The position numbers and the translations under genes were made by a program. From Lysinibacillus sp. PLM2 (GTDB taxonomy: Bacteria; Bacillota; Bacilli; Bacillales_A; Planococcaceae), in the NCBI GenBank assembly GCA_023168345.1, contig AP025689.1:1114001-1178000 (forward strand): a stretch of 64,000 nt of DNA, read 5' to 3'. The stretch's first letter is position 1, and each line of letters starts with the position of its first letter. The notes under the pieces were generated by a model. It saw only the letters and a program-made list of their open reading frames with translations, searched no databases and was not told where the DNA came from. Below, piece after piece: positions 45,536-55,721 of the stretch.

Positions 45536-46610
45536 AAGACTCTAAACGTTTATCAAATTCTTCTTCAGTTTCGTTTAATCTCATGACATGAATTGCTTCT
45601 GGATCAAAGTCTAATCCTATTTCTTCACCAACATCTGCTTTTTTCAATGAATGAACAAGCCATTCATTACCATCCTTATCATATGTAGATAACTCGTAAT
45701 GAACACCTCGGAATAGTTGTGTATCAACTTTTACAACTAGTTTACCTTTTTCAACTGTTGTAATTTCTAAATCTTCAGGTCGAATAACAATATCAACTTT
45801 TTCATTAGATTTCATTCCTTTATCCACACATTCGAAAACTTTACCATTGAATTGCACTTTATAGTCTTCGATCATAATACCTGTTACGATATTTGATTCA
45901 CCAATGAAATCTGCAACGAAGCGGTTAATTGGTTCATCGTAAATATCAACAGGTGTACCTGATTGCATAATTTCACCGGCATTTAATACAAAAATTTCAT
46001 CTGACATTGCTAGTGCTTCTTCTTGATCATGGGTAACAAAAACAAAGGTTTTACCTAAACGTTGCTGTAATTCACGAAGTTCATATTGCATTTCTGAGCG
46101 TAATTTTAAGTCAAGAGCAGAAAGTGGTTCATCCAATAAAATAACTTCAGGATCATTTACGATAGCGCGAGCAATTGCAACCCGTTGGCGTTGACCACCT
46201 GACATCTCTGAAATTTCACGATTTGCAAAACCAGCTAAATTCACAAACTTTAATGCTTCTAAAACTCGTTCTTTTATTTCATTTTCTTTTAATTTTTTTA
46301 CACGTAGTCCGAATGCGACATTTTCAAATACATTTAGATGAGGGAAAAGGGCATAGTCTTGAAAGACTGTGTTTACTTGACGCATATTTGCTGGTACATT
46401 ATTAATTTTTTTATCATTAAAATAAATGTTACCACGAGAAGGTTCAGCAAACCCTGCAATAATACGTAAAATCGTTGTTTTACCACACCCAGATGGACCT
46501 AATAACGTATAAAACTTACCTTTTTCAAGCTCAAAATTAATATCCTTTAAAACAACCTCGTCATCATAGGATTTTGATACGTTCTCAAAACGAATAATTG
46601 TATTACTCAA
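45513..46610 (-). CDS. potA: Polyamine ABC transporter ATP-binding protein PotA
   Basis: A 365-residue ATPase. Walker [10 protein letters not shown] (about 38-46), Q-loop [11 protein letters not shown], signature [14 protein letters not shown] (Met in place of the usual Leu), Walker [13 protein letters not shown], and switch His in [11 protein letters not shown]-terminal TOBE domain of about 120 residues follows, the site of regulation in PotA-type ATPases. First transporter gene of the operon, 20 bases after the XRE-cupin regulator gene. Confidence 0.95.
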   Translation of the reverse strand: MSNTIIRFENVSKSYDDEVVLKDINFELEKGKFYTLLGPSGCGKTTILRIIAGFAEPSRGNIYFNDKKINNVPANMRQVNTVFQDYALFPHLNVFENVAFGLRVKKLKENEIKERVLEALKFVNLAGFANREISEMSGGQRQRVAIARAIVNDPEVILLDEPLSALDLKLRSEMQYELRELQQRLGKTFVFVTHDQEEALAMSDEIFVLNAGEIMQSGTPVDIYDEPINRFVADFIGESNIVTGIMIEDYKVQFNGKVFECVDKGMKSNEKVDIVIRPEDLEITTVEKGKLVVKVDTQLFRGVHYELSTYDKDGNEWLVHSLKKADVGEEIGLDFDPEAIHVMRLNETEEEFDKRLESYGEEAND

Positions 46611-46630
46611 CTCTCTCGCGCCTCCTTAAA

Positions 46631-47173
46631 TTACAAATAAGATTCTGTTGCTACTAGGAGCAACTCCGTTTTACCATTATGGGCATTAAATACTTGATGA
46701 TTACTAGATGCTTCATAATAGATTGCATTTCCTTCACTTGCGATATATTCTTCTTCTCCAATTACTACACGAATTCTACCTTTTAAAACATAGATAAACG
46801 TTTCAGCTAAAGAAGGCTCGAACAATTTATACTCACCGTTTTTTTCGAGAGTTAAATAGACGGGTTCCATTTCTTTTTCATTTGAAGTAGGAATAAGCCA
46901 TTTTATCTCATACTTTTTTTCTTCATCATAATAAGAGGTTTGATCATCTTCAGTGTAGACAATTTTTTCTTCTACATTAGGATCATCGAAGAAATCTCTT
47001 GGAGTAGTACCTAACACCTCTAGAATGGAAAAGAGTGTATCAATTGATGGAGAATTTAAATCTCTTTCAAGCTGTGAAATATATCCTTTAGTTAAGTCTG
47101 TTCTTTCACCAAGTTCTTCTTGTGTGAGTCCTTTTTTTAAACGTAAGGACTTAATTTTTCTACCAATTTGCAT
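46631..47173 (-). CDS. XRE-cupin transcriptional regulator of the pot operon
   Basis: A 180-residue regulator. The helix-turn-helix is LTQEELGERTDLTKGYISQLERDLNSPSIDTLF (about 16-48); the C-terminal half is a cupin barrel (about 110-175, EPSLAETFIYVLKGRIRVVIGEEEYIASEGNAIYYEASSNHQ in family terms). Similar proteins (PuuR type) sense polyamines and control polyamine uptake or breakdown. It is the first gene of the operon, so it probably regulates itself; two TTGTAAACTTT repeats lie upstream. AAGGAG precedes ATG. Confidence 0.85.
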   Translation of the reverse strand: MQIGRKIKSLRLKKGLTQEELGERTDLTKGYISQLERDLNSPSIDTLFSILEVLGTTPRDFFDDPNVEEKIVYTEDDQTSYYDEEKKYEIKWLIPTSNEKEMEPVYLTLEKNGEYKLFEPSLAETFIYVLKGRIRVVIGEEEYIASEGNAIYYEASSNHQVFNAHNGKTELLLVATESYL

Positions 47174-47218
47174 TATTTTTTTGCTCCTTCGGTTTAGTCC
47201 TCATAAACTTTTAGTATG

Positions 47219-47251
47219 AAAGTTTACAAATATAAAACCTAAAGTTTACAA
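47219..47251 (-). promoter_or_regulatory. Direct repeat TTGTAAACTTT, candidate operator of the XRE-cupin regulator
   Basis: Two identical 11-base copies (plus-strand AAAGTTTACAA at 47219-47229 and 47241-47251) with starts 22 bases apart, about two helical turns, 46-78 bases upstream of the regulator start. The rest of 47174-47496 is AT-rich promoter DNA for the two divergent units. Confidence 0.6.
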
Positions 47252-47496
47252 TAACGATATCAATTATACATACATTTTTATAATTTTCAAGTTGTATTGA
47301 AGAAAATATTTCATAAAAACTGTATAAATTGTAAATATACTGACATACTGTTTTTTGAGAACTTTTTGTCTTTTTATAAAAGTTATTTTTTGATAAAATG
47401 ACCAAATTATTGAAAAATAATATGTCGTTTGTTATCGTAAATTTGGGAAACATCCATTATGGATGGGATAATAGAATTGATATTGGAGGGATTTAT

Positions 47497-48039
47497 ATGG
47501 CAGAACGAATGGTTGGAAAACAAGCTCCAGCATTTGAAATGGAAGCAGTATTGCCTGACAAATCTTTTGGCAAAGTATCTTTAGAAGAAAATATGAAAAA
47601 TGACAAATGGACAGTATTATTCTTTTACCCAATGGACTTTACTTTTGTATGTCCTACTGAAATTACTGCAATGAGTGATAGAAATGATGAATTTGAAGAT
47701 CTTGATGCACAAATCATCGGTGTTTCTACAGATACAGTTCACACTCATTTAGCTTGGATTAACACAGATCGCACACAAAATGGTCTTGGTCAATTAAATT
47801 ATCCTTTAGCAGCAGACACAAACCATAAAGTGGCGAGAGATTTTGGTGTGTTAATAGAGGATGAAGGGATAGCGCTTCGTGGTTTATTCATTATTAATCC
47901 TGAGGGAGAGCTGCAATACCAAGTTGTTCACCACAATAATATTGGCCGAGATGTTGATGAAGTATTACGCGTACTTCAAGCACTTCAAACTGGTGGACTG
48001 TGCCCTGCAAACTGGCGTCCAGGTCAAGCAACTCTTTAA
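47497..48039 (+). CDS. ykuU: 2-Cys peroxiredoxin YkuU
   Basis: A 180-residue AhpC/Prx1-type peroxiredoxin that reduces peroxides. ATG 47497 is chosen because TTGGAGGG lies 6-7 bases before it; an in-frame ATG 99 bases upstream has no RBS. Peroxidatic Cys52 in FTFVCPTE, resolving Cys169 in GGLCPANWRPG. In B. subtilis YkuU is followed by YkuV, as here. A hairpin with a T run separates the two genes, so ykuV may be expressed partly by read-through. Confidence 0.93.
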   Translation: MAERMVGKQAPAFEMEAVLPDKSFGKVSLEENMKNDKWTVLFFYPMDFTFVCPTEITAMSDRNDEFEDLDAQIIGVSTDTVHTHLAWINTDRTQNGLGQLNYPLAADTNHKVARDFGVLIEDEGIALRGLFIINPEGELQYQVVHHNNIGRDVDEVLRVLQALQTGGLCPANWRPGQATL

Positions 48040-48075
48040 GAACCAATTTGTAGATTATTGAATTTAATAAAGTGT

Positions 48076-48101
48076 ATCCCCACGAACTCGGTGGGGATTT
48101 T
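48076..48101 (+). terminator. Hairpin between ykuU and ykuV
   Basis: ATCCCCAC pairs perfectly with GTGGGGAT around a 7-base loop, followed by TTTTT. Confidence 0.8.
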
Positions 48102-48135
48102 TACTTATACTTATACACTGAGGAGGATTTTTGAG

Positions 48136-48594
48136 ATGAAATTACGTTCACCAATGCCTGAATTAGATAGTGCAACAACATGGCTAAATGGAGCAGTAAC
48201 ACGTGACGAATTAGTAGGTGAGAAGCCTACCCTTATTCACTTTTGGTCTATTAGCTGTCATTTATGTAAGGAAGCGATGTCAGAGGTTAATAGATTCAGA
48301 GACAATTATAAAGATGAATTAAATGTTGTAGCAGTTCATATGCCACGTTCAGAGAAAGATACAAATTTAGATAAAATTAAAGAAGTAGCTGAACAATTTG
48401 ATATTCATCAGCCGATTTTTGTCGATAATGAAATGAAATTAACAGACGCTTTTGAAAATCAGTATGTTCCTGCTTACTATGTTTTTGATAAGTCGGGTGT
48501 TTTACGTCATTTTCAAGCTGGTGGTAGCGGAATGAAAATGCTAGAAAAACGTGTTAATCGAGTTTTAGATGAAATGCGAAATGAACAACAATAA
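48136..48594 (+). CDS. ykuV: Thiol-disulfide oxidoreductase YkuV
   Basis: A 152-residue cytosolic thioredoxin-fold protein. ATG 48136 has GAGGAGGA upstream, and MKLRSPMPELDS is the normal family start. Redox motif CHLC lies in HFWSISCHLCKEAM (about residues 38-51). AYYVFDKSGVLRHFQAGGSGMKMLEKRVNRVL is almost as in B. subtilis YkuV, which has thioredoxin-like activity and could reduce the neighbouring peroxiredoxin. Ends in a strong terminator. Confidence 0.93.
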   Translation: MKLRSPMPELDSATTWLNGAVTRDELVGEKPTLIHFWSISCHLCKEAMSEVNRFRDNYKDELNVVAVHMPRSEKDTNLDKIKEVAEQFDIHQPIFVDNEMKLTDAFENQYVPAYYVFDKSGVLRHFQAGGSGMKMLEKRVNRVLDEMRNEQQ

Positions 48595-48600
48595 AATTTG

Positions 48601-48634
48601 ACGCAATGGTTTTGAACCATTGCGTTCTTTTTTA
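48601..48634 (+). terminator. Terminator of ykuV
   Basis: ACGCAATGGTT pairs perfectly with AACCATTGCGT around a TTG loop, then TCTTTTTTT. Confidence 0.93.
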
Positions 48635-48748
48635 AGAATGATTAGCCAACCAATAAATTTCATTATATTCGAAATTTTTATAAAATTATTTACTGATCTA
48701 ACTATTCTTTCTTTATAATTAACTTATTAATGAAAGGGGTTGTTGGAA

Positions 48749-49522
48749 ATGCAAGAGTTAAAAGATAACTGGGATCCTAAATTATATGATCAAAGTCATT
48801 CATTTGTTTCAAAGCTTGGTGGCGAATTGATTGATTTATTAATGCCAGCTAAGGGGGAAAAAATTCTAGATTTAGGCTGTGGGACTGGGGATTTAACGAA
48901 TAGTCTTAATGAGCTCGGTGTTAATGTAATCGGTGTTGATAAATCGAAAAATATGATTGAACATGCTACAGCTAAATATCCTAATATACTTTTTGAAGAG
49001 CAGGATGCTACGAATTTGAAATATATGAATGAGTTTGATGCTGTTTTTTCAAATGCGACACTTCATTGGGTAAAACCTCCTTTAGATGCTTTGCACTGTA
49101 TTTACCAATCTTTAAAGGTGGGCGGTAGATTTGTTGCAGAATTTGGAGGGAAAGGAAATGTTCAGACAATTATTAATGAAATTATTAATCAAATAAAGGA
49201 TGAGGGAGTAGGAATTTCCAATGAAAATAATCCATGGTTTTATCCTAGTATTGGTGAATATACATCGATGATGGAAAATGTAGGGTTTCATGTAGTTTTT
49301 GCACAACATTTCGAAAGACCAACCATTTTAGAAGGTGAGGATGGGATGGAAAATTGGATTACGATGTTTGGAAGTCAGTTATTGAATCGTATAGATGAAT
49401 CCAAAAAGAAAACAATTATAAAAAAGGTTGAAAATAGATTAAAGAATAAATTATATCAAGGTGATACATGGATAGCCGATTATAAAAGAATACGTGTAAT
49501 GGGGATAAAAGAATCCCTTTAA
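48749..49522 (+). CDS. Class I SAM-dependent methyltransferase
   Basis: A 257-residue methyltransferase. ATG 48749 is chosen with AAAGGGG 9 bases upstream; TTG codons at 48740 and 48743 sit too close to that box. Motif I ILDLGCGTGDL (about residues 36-46), acidic residue in GVDKSKNM, motif with NATLHWVKPP. The pattern resembles trans-aconitate methyltransferase-like enzymes, but the substrate is unknown. Monocistronic, before ktrC. Confidence 0.82.
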   Translation: MQELKDNWDPKLYDQSHSFVSKLGGELIDLLMPAKGEKILDLGCGTGDLTNSLNELGVNVIGVDKSKNMIEHATAKYPNILFEEQDATNLKYMNEFDAVFSNATLHWVKPPLDALHCIYQSLKVGGRFVAEFGGKGNVQTIINEIINQIKDEGVGISNENNPWFYPSIGEYTSMMENVGFHVVFAQHFERPTILEGEDGMENWITMFGSQLLNRIDESKKKTIIKKVENRLKNKLYQGDTWIADYKRIRVMGIKESL

Positions 49523-49588
49523 TTGTTTTTACAAAAGGTTTGCACTAAGATAAAATGATTACATCTATGTAAAGTGCGGAGGATTTAG

Positions 49589-50248
49589 ATGAAAAAAGAG
49601 TTTGTAGTAATTGGTTTAGGACGTTTTGGTGGTAGCATTGTTTCTGAATTAGTTCGTTTAGGTGCAGATGTAATGGCAATTGATTCTCATTCAGAACGTG
49701 TTGATGAATATGCAAAAATAGCAACTCAAGCGATTATAGCGGATTCTACGGATGAGGAAGTAATCAAGTCTCTAGGAATTAGAAACTTTGAACATGTTAT
49801 TGTAGCAATTGGTGAAAATATTCAAGCGAGTATATTAACAACCTTAATATTAAAAGAACTTGGTGTTAAACAAGTGACGGTTAAAGCACAAAATGACTAT
49901 CATGCAAAGGTATTAAAGAGAATTGGTGCAGACCATATTATTCACCCTGAACGTGATATGGCAATTCGAATTGCAAATAATATTATGTCAAATAATGTTT
50001 TGGATTATCTGGAGCTATCAGATGAGCATTCGATTATGGAAATTAAAGCAAGCGAGCGAATCGCTGGTTTTTCTATTAAGGATTTAGATATCCGTGCTAA
50101 TTATGGTATTAACATTGTGGGCATTAAAAGAGATGAGACGATATTAATTTCACCAAATGCGGAGGAAAAAATCCTTTTAGGGGATGTTTTACTCGTTATT
50201 GGAGCAGATGTTGATATTAATCGCTTTGTTAAGAAGACTATGGGTTAA
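49589..50248 (+). CDS. ktrC: K+ channel gating subunit KtrC (TrkA/RCK family)
   Basis: A 219-residue cytosolic ring protein. RCK_N Rossmann loop GLGRFGGSIVSEL (about residues 8-20), acidic AIDSH, NDYHAKVLKRIGADHIIHPE; RCK_C domain from about 140 (NYGINIVGI...LLGDVLLVIGA), the site that binds c-di-AMP in KtrA/KtrC. Located next to rnjA as B. subtilis ykqB (ktrC) is. GCGGAGGA precedes ATG. Its membrane partner is probably the KtrB/D-type gene at 17.6 kb. Confidence 0.93.
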   Translation: MKKEFVVIGLGRFGGSIVSELVRLGADVMAIDSHSERVDEYAKIATQAIIADSTDEEVIKSLGIRNFEHVIVAIGENIQASILTTLILKELGVKQVTVKAQNDYHAKVLKRIGADHIIHPERDMAIRIANNIMSNNVLDYLELSDEHSIMEIKASERIAGFSIKDLDIRANYGINIVGIKRDETILISPNAEEKILLGDVLLVIGADVDINRFVKKTMG

Positions 50249-50251
50249 TAA

Positions 50252-50286
50252 AAAAAGTAGTATTCAAATTTTGAATACTACTTTTT
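50252..50286. terminator. Bidirectional terminator between ktrC and rnjA
   Basis: AAAAAGTAGTATTCAAA pairs perfectly with TTTGAATACTACTTTTT. Confidence 0.93.
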
Positions 50287-50302
50287 CTTATGAACAACTA
50301 TC

Positions 50303-51970
50303 TTATACTTCCATAATGATTGGTAAAATCATTGGACGGCGTTTTGTCTTTTCAAATAAGTATGGACCTAAAACATCGGTAATTTCATTTTTAAGTTCAG
50401 TCCATTGTGTGGATCTTTCTTGAATCATTTCATTTAAGTGACTATTTAACATTTTTTGTGCTTCACTTATTAACGTACCTGATTCACGCATATATACGAA
50501 ACCACGGGAAATGATATCTGGTCCAGCGACGATTTTTTGCTTTTTCATATCAACGCTTACAACGACAATGACTAAGCCTTCTTCTGATAATATTCTTCTG
50601 TCTCTTAAAACAATATTACCAATATCGCCGATACCACTACCATCAATATATACATCTCCAGATGGTATACGCCCAGCAACGTGCGCTTCGTTTGAGCTAA
50701 GTGCCAGTACATCTCCGTTTTCCATCACAAATGTATTTTCTTGTGGTACGTCACAATCAACGGCTAAGTTTGTATGCATTTTCAGCATGCGATACTCACC
50801 GTGTATTGGCATGAAAAACTTAGGTTTTATTAGACGGAGCATCAGCTTTTGTTCCTCTTGAGATCCATGTCCTGAAGTATGGATATTATTTAAGGAACCA
50901 TGGATGACTTCAGCACCTGCACGGAACAATAAGTTAATAATTTTATTTACGCTCATTGTATTACCTGGAATAGGAGATGATGAGAATACAACTGTATCAC
51001 CAGGCTGAATTTGAATTTGTCTATGCGTACCGTTAGCAATTCGTGATAATGCAGCCATTGGTTCACCTTGAGACCCTGTACATAAAATCATTACTTCATT
51101 TGCTGGCAAACGATTAATAACAGATGCATCAACAAAAGTTTCTTTTGGTGCCGTTATATATCCAAGTTCTCTGCCTATTGTAATTGCATTATCCATCGAG
51201 CGTCCGAATACTGCAATTTTACGTCCGTGTTGTGCCGCTGCATCTGTAACCTGCTGCAAACGATGAATGTTAGATGCAAAGGTTGCAAAGATGATGCGGC
51301 CTTCTACTTTTCGTAATATATCGTGAATACTTTCGCCAACTTTTCGTTCAGACATCGTGAAGTTAGGGACTTCAGCATTCGTACTATCTGACAATAGGCA
51401 TAATACTCCATCACGTCCGATTTCAGCCATTCTAGTCAAGTTTGCAGGTTGTCCAACTGGAGTAAAATCAAATTTGAAATCACCTGTGTGAACAATATTT
51501 CCAGGTGGTGTTTTTACAACAATGCCAAATGCATCTGGAATACTGTGAGTTGTTCTAAAGAAGCTAACAGATGTTTTACGGAATTTAATGACATCATCCT
51601 CCGTAATTTCAATCAGCTTCGTTGTACGAAGAAGACCATGTTCATCTAATTTATTTCTTAATAATCCAAGTGCAAGTTTACCACCATATACAGGAATGTT
51701 TACTTGACGTAATAAATAAGGAATTCCGCCGATATGATCTTCGTGACCGTGAGTGATAAATAAACCTTTTATTTTATCTGCATTACGTACTAAATACGTA
51801 TAATCAGGAATTACGTAATCAATACCTAATAAATCATCCTCGGGGAATTTAATACCTGCATCAATTACAATGATTTCATCTTGAAATTGTACAGCGTATG
51901 TGTTTTTACCGATTTCGCCCAGTCCGCCGAGCGCGAAAACGGCTGCTTGATCATTTTTTACAAATTTCAT
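50303..51970 (-). CDS. rnjA: Ribonuclease J1
   Basis: A 555-residue metallo-beta-lactamase/beta-CASP nuclease with 5'-3' exo- and endonuclease activity, central to mRNA turnover and rRNA maturation. Zinc motif HGHEDH at 74-79, then [15 protein letters not shown] and [10 protein letters not shown]; beta-CASP part with [15 protein letters not shown] and GSQGEP; C-terminal domain from about 450. Start [21 protein letters not shown] as in B. subtilis. Begins 5 bases after the rpoY stop. Confidence 0.96.
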   Translation of the reverse strand: MKFVKNDQAAVFALGGLGEIGKNTYAVQFQDEIIVIDAGIKFPEDDLLGIDYVIPDYTYLVRNADKIKGLFITHGHEDHIGGIPYLLRQVNIPVYGGKLALGLLRNKLDEHGLLRTTKLIEITEDDVIKFRKTSVSFFRTTHSIPDAFGIVVKTPPGNIVHTGDFKFDFTPVGQPANLTRMAEIGRDGVLCLLSDSTNAEVPNFTMSERKVGESIHDILRKVEGRIIFATFASNIHRLQQVTDAAAQHGRKIAVFGRSMDNAITIGRELGYITAPKETFVDASVINRLPANEVMILCTGSQGEPMAALSRIANGTHRQIQIQPGDTVVFSSSPIPGNTMSVNKIINLLFRAGAEVIHGSLNNIHTSGHGSQEEQKLMLRLIKPKFFMPIHGEYRMLKMHTNLAVDCDVPQENTFVMENGDVLALSSNEAHVAGRIPSGDVYIDGSGIGDIGNIVLRDRRILSEEGLVIVVVSVDMKKQKIVAGPDIISRGFVYMRESGTLISEAQKMLNSHLNEMIQERSTQWTELKNEITDVLGPYLFEKTKRRPMILPIIMEV

Positions 51971-51975
51971 ATTTA

Positions 51976-52185
51976 TTAAGCGTTCTCCAATCGGAAGTTC
52001 GGGCTATTTTTTTCATATTCAAGATAATTGCCCTCTAATAATTGAATATATTCGATATTGTAGTTTCGGTCTTTTAAATATTGACGAACTTCACGCTCAG
52101 AAGACGCTTCTAAATAAAGACTGTTTGTGTTTTCGCGAACTGGTACCTCGTGTGCATTTTGTTGATAATAAACTTTGTAAATCAT
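51976..52185 (-). CDS. rpoY: RNA polymerase epsilon subunit RpoY
   Basis: A 69-residue small subunit of Firmicute RNA polymerase (formerly YkzG), always found before rnj[28 protein letters not shown] and [22 protein letters not shown] are characteristic. RBS AAAGGAGAGAGA precedes ATG. The start region shares a 15-base near repeat with the upstream DNA (GATAATAAACTTTGT at 52164 and GATGATAAACTTTGT at 52324). Confidence 0.95.
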   Translation of the reverse strand: MIYKVYYQQNAHEVPVRENTNSLYLEASSEREVRQYLKDRNYNIEYIQLLEGNYLEYEKNSPNFRLENA

Positions 52186-52567
52186 TTTCTCTCTCCTTTA
52201 ATACGAACATTTTTGCATCTTTACTATTTATTTTCCACAAATTGTGAGTTTATTCAAAAACAATTAAATACGTGAAAGGTTTTGTGTCCAACATTTACTA
52301 TCACAATTGTGGTCATCTTAATGGATGATAAACTTTGTTTAGTACATCTTAATAACAAATTCCGTTAGTTTATTAATATAAGTAAATCATAAATGTTGGG
52401 AATTCATCTAAACAAAGTTAAAAATAAAATGCATTTCCTTTATATTATCATGTGACTGATTTAAAATAAAGAAAAGGGCGGTGTCTTTAAAAACCTTTTT
52501 TCTGATGAACCAAAGGGGACATTATAGAACAAAAGCTATTTTATAAATGAAGCTTCCTTTATAAAAT
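52186..52567. other. Repeat-rich intergenic region upstream of rpoY
   Basis: About 380 bases without a gene but with several inverted repeats: CACAAATTGTG (52236-52246); CACAATTGTG (52302-52311); CCAACATTTA (52288) with TAAATGTTGG (52390); AACTTTGTTTAG (52331) with CTAAACAAAGTT (52408); and the 30-base near-palindrome ATTTTATAAA...TTTATAAAAT at 52538-52567 with GAAGCTTC in its centre. The second and third pairs interleave (5'A-5'B-3'A-3'B), as in a pseudoknot. Confidence 0.55.
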
Positions 52568-52575
52568 GTTAATTT

Positions 52576-52606
52576 AAAAAAGACTGCTCAGAAAATCTGA
52601 ACAGTC
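52576..52606 (-). terminator. Terminator of the 23-codon gene
   Basis: On the minus strand GACTGTTCAGA pairs with TCTGAGCAGTC (one T-G pair) around TTT, followed by six T. The stem begins one base after the stop codon. Confidence 0.9.
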
Positions 52607-52607
52607 G

Positions 52608-52679
52608 TTAAGCAATAGATTTTTTTCCGAGGATGCCATTTAATCGTTTCAAAATTCTTTTTTTGAGTCGTTTTAACAT
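52608..52679 (-). CDS. 23-residue cationic peptide, unknown
   Basis: A complete miniature gene: promoter TTTACA-N17-TATAAT (52729 to 52701), GGGAGTGA box 6-7 bases before ATG, 23 codons and a strong terminator directly after the stop. The peptide begins MLKRLKKRILKRL and ends NGILGKKSIA. It has ten basic residues, no acidic ones, and Leu/Ile spaced for an amphipathic helix. It has no signal peptide and no modification or transport genes beside it. Possibilities are a membrane-surface peptide, a nucleic-acid binding microprotein, a toxin or a dual-function RNA. No homologue recognised. Confidence 0.65.
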   Translation of the reverse strand: MLKRLKKRILKRLNGILGKKSIA

Positions 52680-52700
52680 GGCACATCACTCCCTACATAA

Positions 52701-52729
52701 ATTATATTGGAGGCTACTATATATGTAAA
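52701..52729 (-). promoter_or_regulatory. Promoter of the 23-codon gene
   Basis: Minus strand TTTACA, 17-base spacer, perfect TATAAT. The -35 box lies inside the inverted repeat TATATGTAAA (52720-52729) / TTTACATATA (52740-52749), spacer 10, a candidate operator also just upstream of ykrA on the other strand. Confidence 0.75.
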
Positions 52730-52770
52730 GTGTTTTTCGTTTACATATAACTATACATGGAAAGGATTAG

Positions 52771-53544
52771 ATGATGACGAAAATATTGTTTTTTGATATT
52801 GATGGAACTCTTTATAATAGTGAGAAAAAAATACCCGCATCTTCAAAGGATGCTATTAGAGAAGCAAGAAAGAATGGATATGAAATCGCAATTGCTACTG
52901 GTCGTGCTCCTTTTATGATCCAGCCTATAATAGATGAATTAGAGATTGATACATACATAACGTTTAACGGTCAATATGTTGTCTACAAAGGTGAAGTGAT
53001 ATTCACGGATTGTATACCTAAAGAGGAGCTTGCAAATATTATTCAATTTGGTCAGGAAAGAAACCATCCGGTTGTGTTTATTGATGACGAAAAGATGATA
53101 GCGACAATAGAGGGTGACGAGTCTATTCAAAAAAGTTTAAATACTTTAAAACATCCGTATCCTGCAATTGATCCATCATTTTATGAGACAAATAATGTGT
53201 ATCAAACATTAATTTTTATGGAAGAAAAGGATGAGCAATTTTATACGAAGCAATTTCCTAATGTGAAATTTATTCGTTGGCATCCATTTTCATGTGATAT
53301 TTTGCCGAGAGAGGGATCTAAAGCCCGTGGAATTCAAATCCTTCTTAATAAAATGAATATTCCTTTATCAAATGTATATGCCTTTGGTGATGGACTGAAT
53401 GATATTGAAATGTTACAAGCTGTTGGCACAGGTGTAGCGATGGGTAATGCCCATGTTAAAGTGAAAGCAGTTGCTGATGTCATCGCTGGTCATGTAGATG
53501 AAGATGGTTTGGCAAAAATCATGAAACAATTAAAGATAATTTAA
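52771..53544 (+). CDS. ykrA: Cof-type HAD phosphatase YkrA
   Basis: A 257-residue haloacid-dehalogenase phosphatase of the Cof/type IIB cap group. Nucleophile motif FDIDGTLY (residues 8-15), IATGRAPFM (about 39-47), lysine in GSKARGIQILLNK, and acidic motif FGDGLNDIEML (about 209-219). The ATGRAPFM and FNGQYVVYKG stretches match B. subtilis YkrA. Substrates are probably sugar phosphates or flavin/PLP-type phosphates; unknown. AAAGGAT precedes the double ATG. Confidence 0.9.
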   Translation: MMTKILFFDIDGTLYNSEKKIPASSKDAIREARKNGYEIAIATGRAPFMIQPIIDELEIDTYITFNGQYVVYKGEVIFTDCIPKEELANIIQFGQERNHPVVFIDDEKMIATIEGDESIQKSLNTLKHPYPAIDPSFYETNNVYQTLIFMEEKDEQFYTKQFPNVKFIRWHPFSCDILPREGSKARGIQILLNKMNIPLSNVYAFGDGLNDIEMLQAVGTGVAMGNAHVKVKAVADVIAGHVDEDGLAKIMKQLKII

Positions 53545-53631
53545 GTTACTTCGCCTTATTATATGCAAACAATCATTTATATGTTAGAAAATAATATTTT
53601 TTCGTTAATTTTGGGTAGAGTAAGTATACAG

Positions 53632-53672
53632 AAAAGGGAAATCCGTTAAATGTGATGGATTTCCCTTTTTTT
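53632..53672. terminator. Bidirectional terminator between ykrA and def
   Basis: AAAAGGGAAATCC pairs perfectly with GGATTTCCCTTTT around a 12-base loop, with a long T run. Confidence 0.92.
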
Positions 53673-53673
53673 T

Positions 53674-54225
53674 CTATTCTACTGGAAATGAATCAGGTAC
53701 AGGAGCAAATGGATCTTCTTGATTGATATGATCATAGAACATGATGCCATTTAAATGATCTAATTCATGTTGGAATGCAATTGCAGGCAGTCCTTTTAAA
53801 CGTATCTTTTCTTGTTCGCCATCTACCGTGAAAAATTTCACGGTAATTCTTGCGTAACGTGGCACATACCCAGGTACTTGTCGGTCAACTGAAAGACAAC
53901 CTTCACCAGTTGGTAAATAGGTTTTCTCTACTGAATGACTCACAATTTTTGGGTTAATGGCTACAAAACTATAAAGCTCTCCGTTTTCATCTTCTACATG
54001 TAGGGCAAACATTCGTTTTAAAGAATTAACTTGATTTGCTGCAAGACCAATGCCCGGGCGTAGTCCATATTTTTCGGACATCTCAGGATCTTGACTGTTA
54101 ATTAAATACTCCAACATATCAGTTGCTAATTTTTTGTCTTCCTCTGTTAAAGGTAATTGAACTTCCTCAGCTTTCTTTCGTAATGCAGGGTGTCCTTCAC
54201 GAACGATGTCTTCCATTAAAATCAT
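53674..54225 (-). CDS. def: Peptide deformylase (DefB/YkrB type)
   Basis: A 183-residue metalloenzyme that removes the formyl group from nascent proteins. Motif 1 GIGLAANQV (usual consensus GxGLAAPQ, Pro replaced by Asn here), motif 2 EGCLS with the metal Cys, motif 3 QHELDHLNG with both metal His. ATG 54225 is used because AAAGGAAG lies about 7 bases upstream; a TTG 18 bases earlier is too close to have its own RBS. The insert of 15 residues in the N-terminal half ([17 protein letters not shown]) marks type II deformylases of Gram-positives. Confidence 0.93.
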   Translation of the reverse strand: MILMEDIVREGHPALRKKAEEVQLPLTEEDKKLATDMLEYLINSQDPEMSEKYGLRPGIGLAANQVNSLKRMFALHVEDENGELYSFVAINPKIVSHSVEKTYLPTGEGCLSVDRQVPGYVPRYARITVKFFTVDGEQEKIRLKGLPAIAFQHELDHLNGIMFYDHINQEDPFAPVPDSFPVE

Positions 54226-55718
<1,493 letters not shown>

Positions 55719-55721
55719 CCT

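Noticed and set aside
47378..47392. PerR box upstream of ykuU
   Set aside because: TTATAAAAGTTATTT matches the consensus at only about 10 of 14 positions; too weak in AT-rich DNA.
47211..47453. Minus-strand open frame between pot regulator and ykuU
   Set aside because: Covers both promoter regions, has no RBS and is rich in Phe, Asn, Lys and Tyr.
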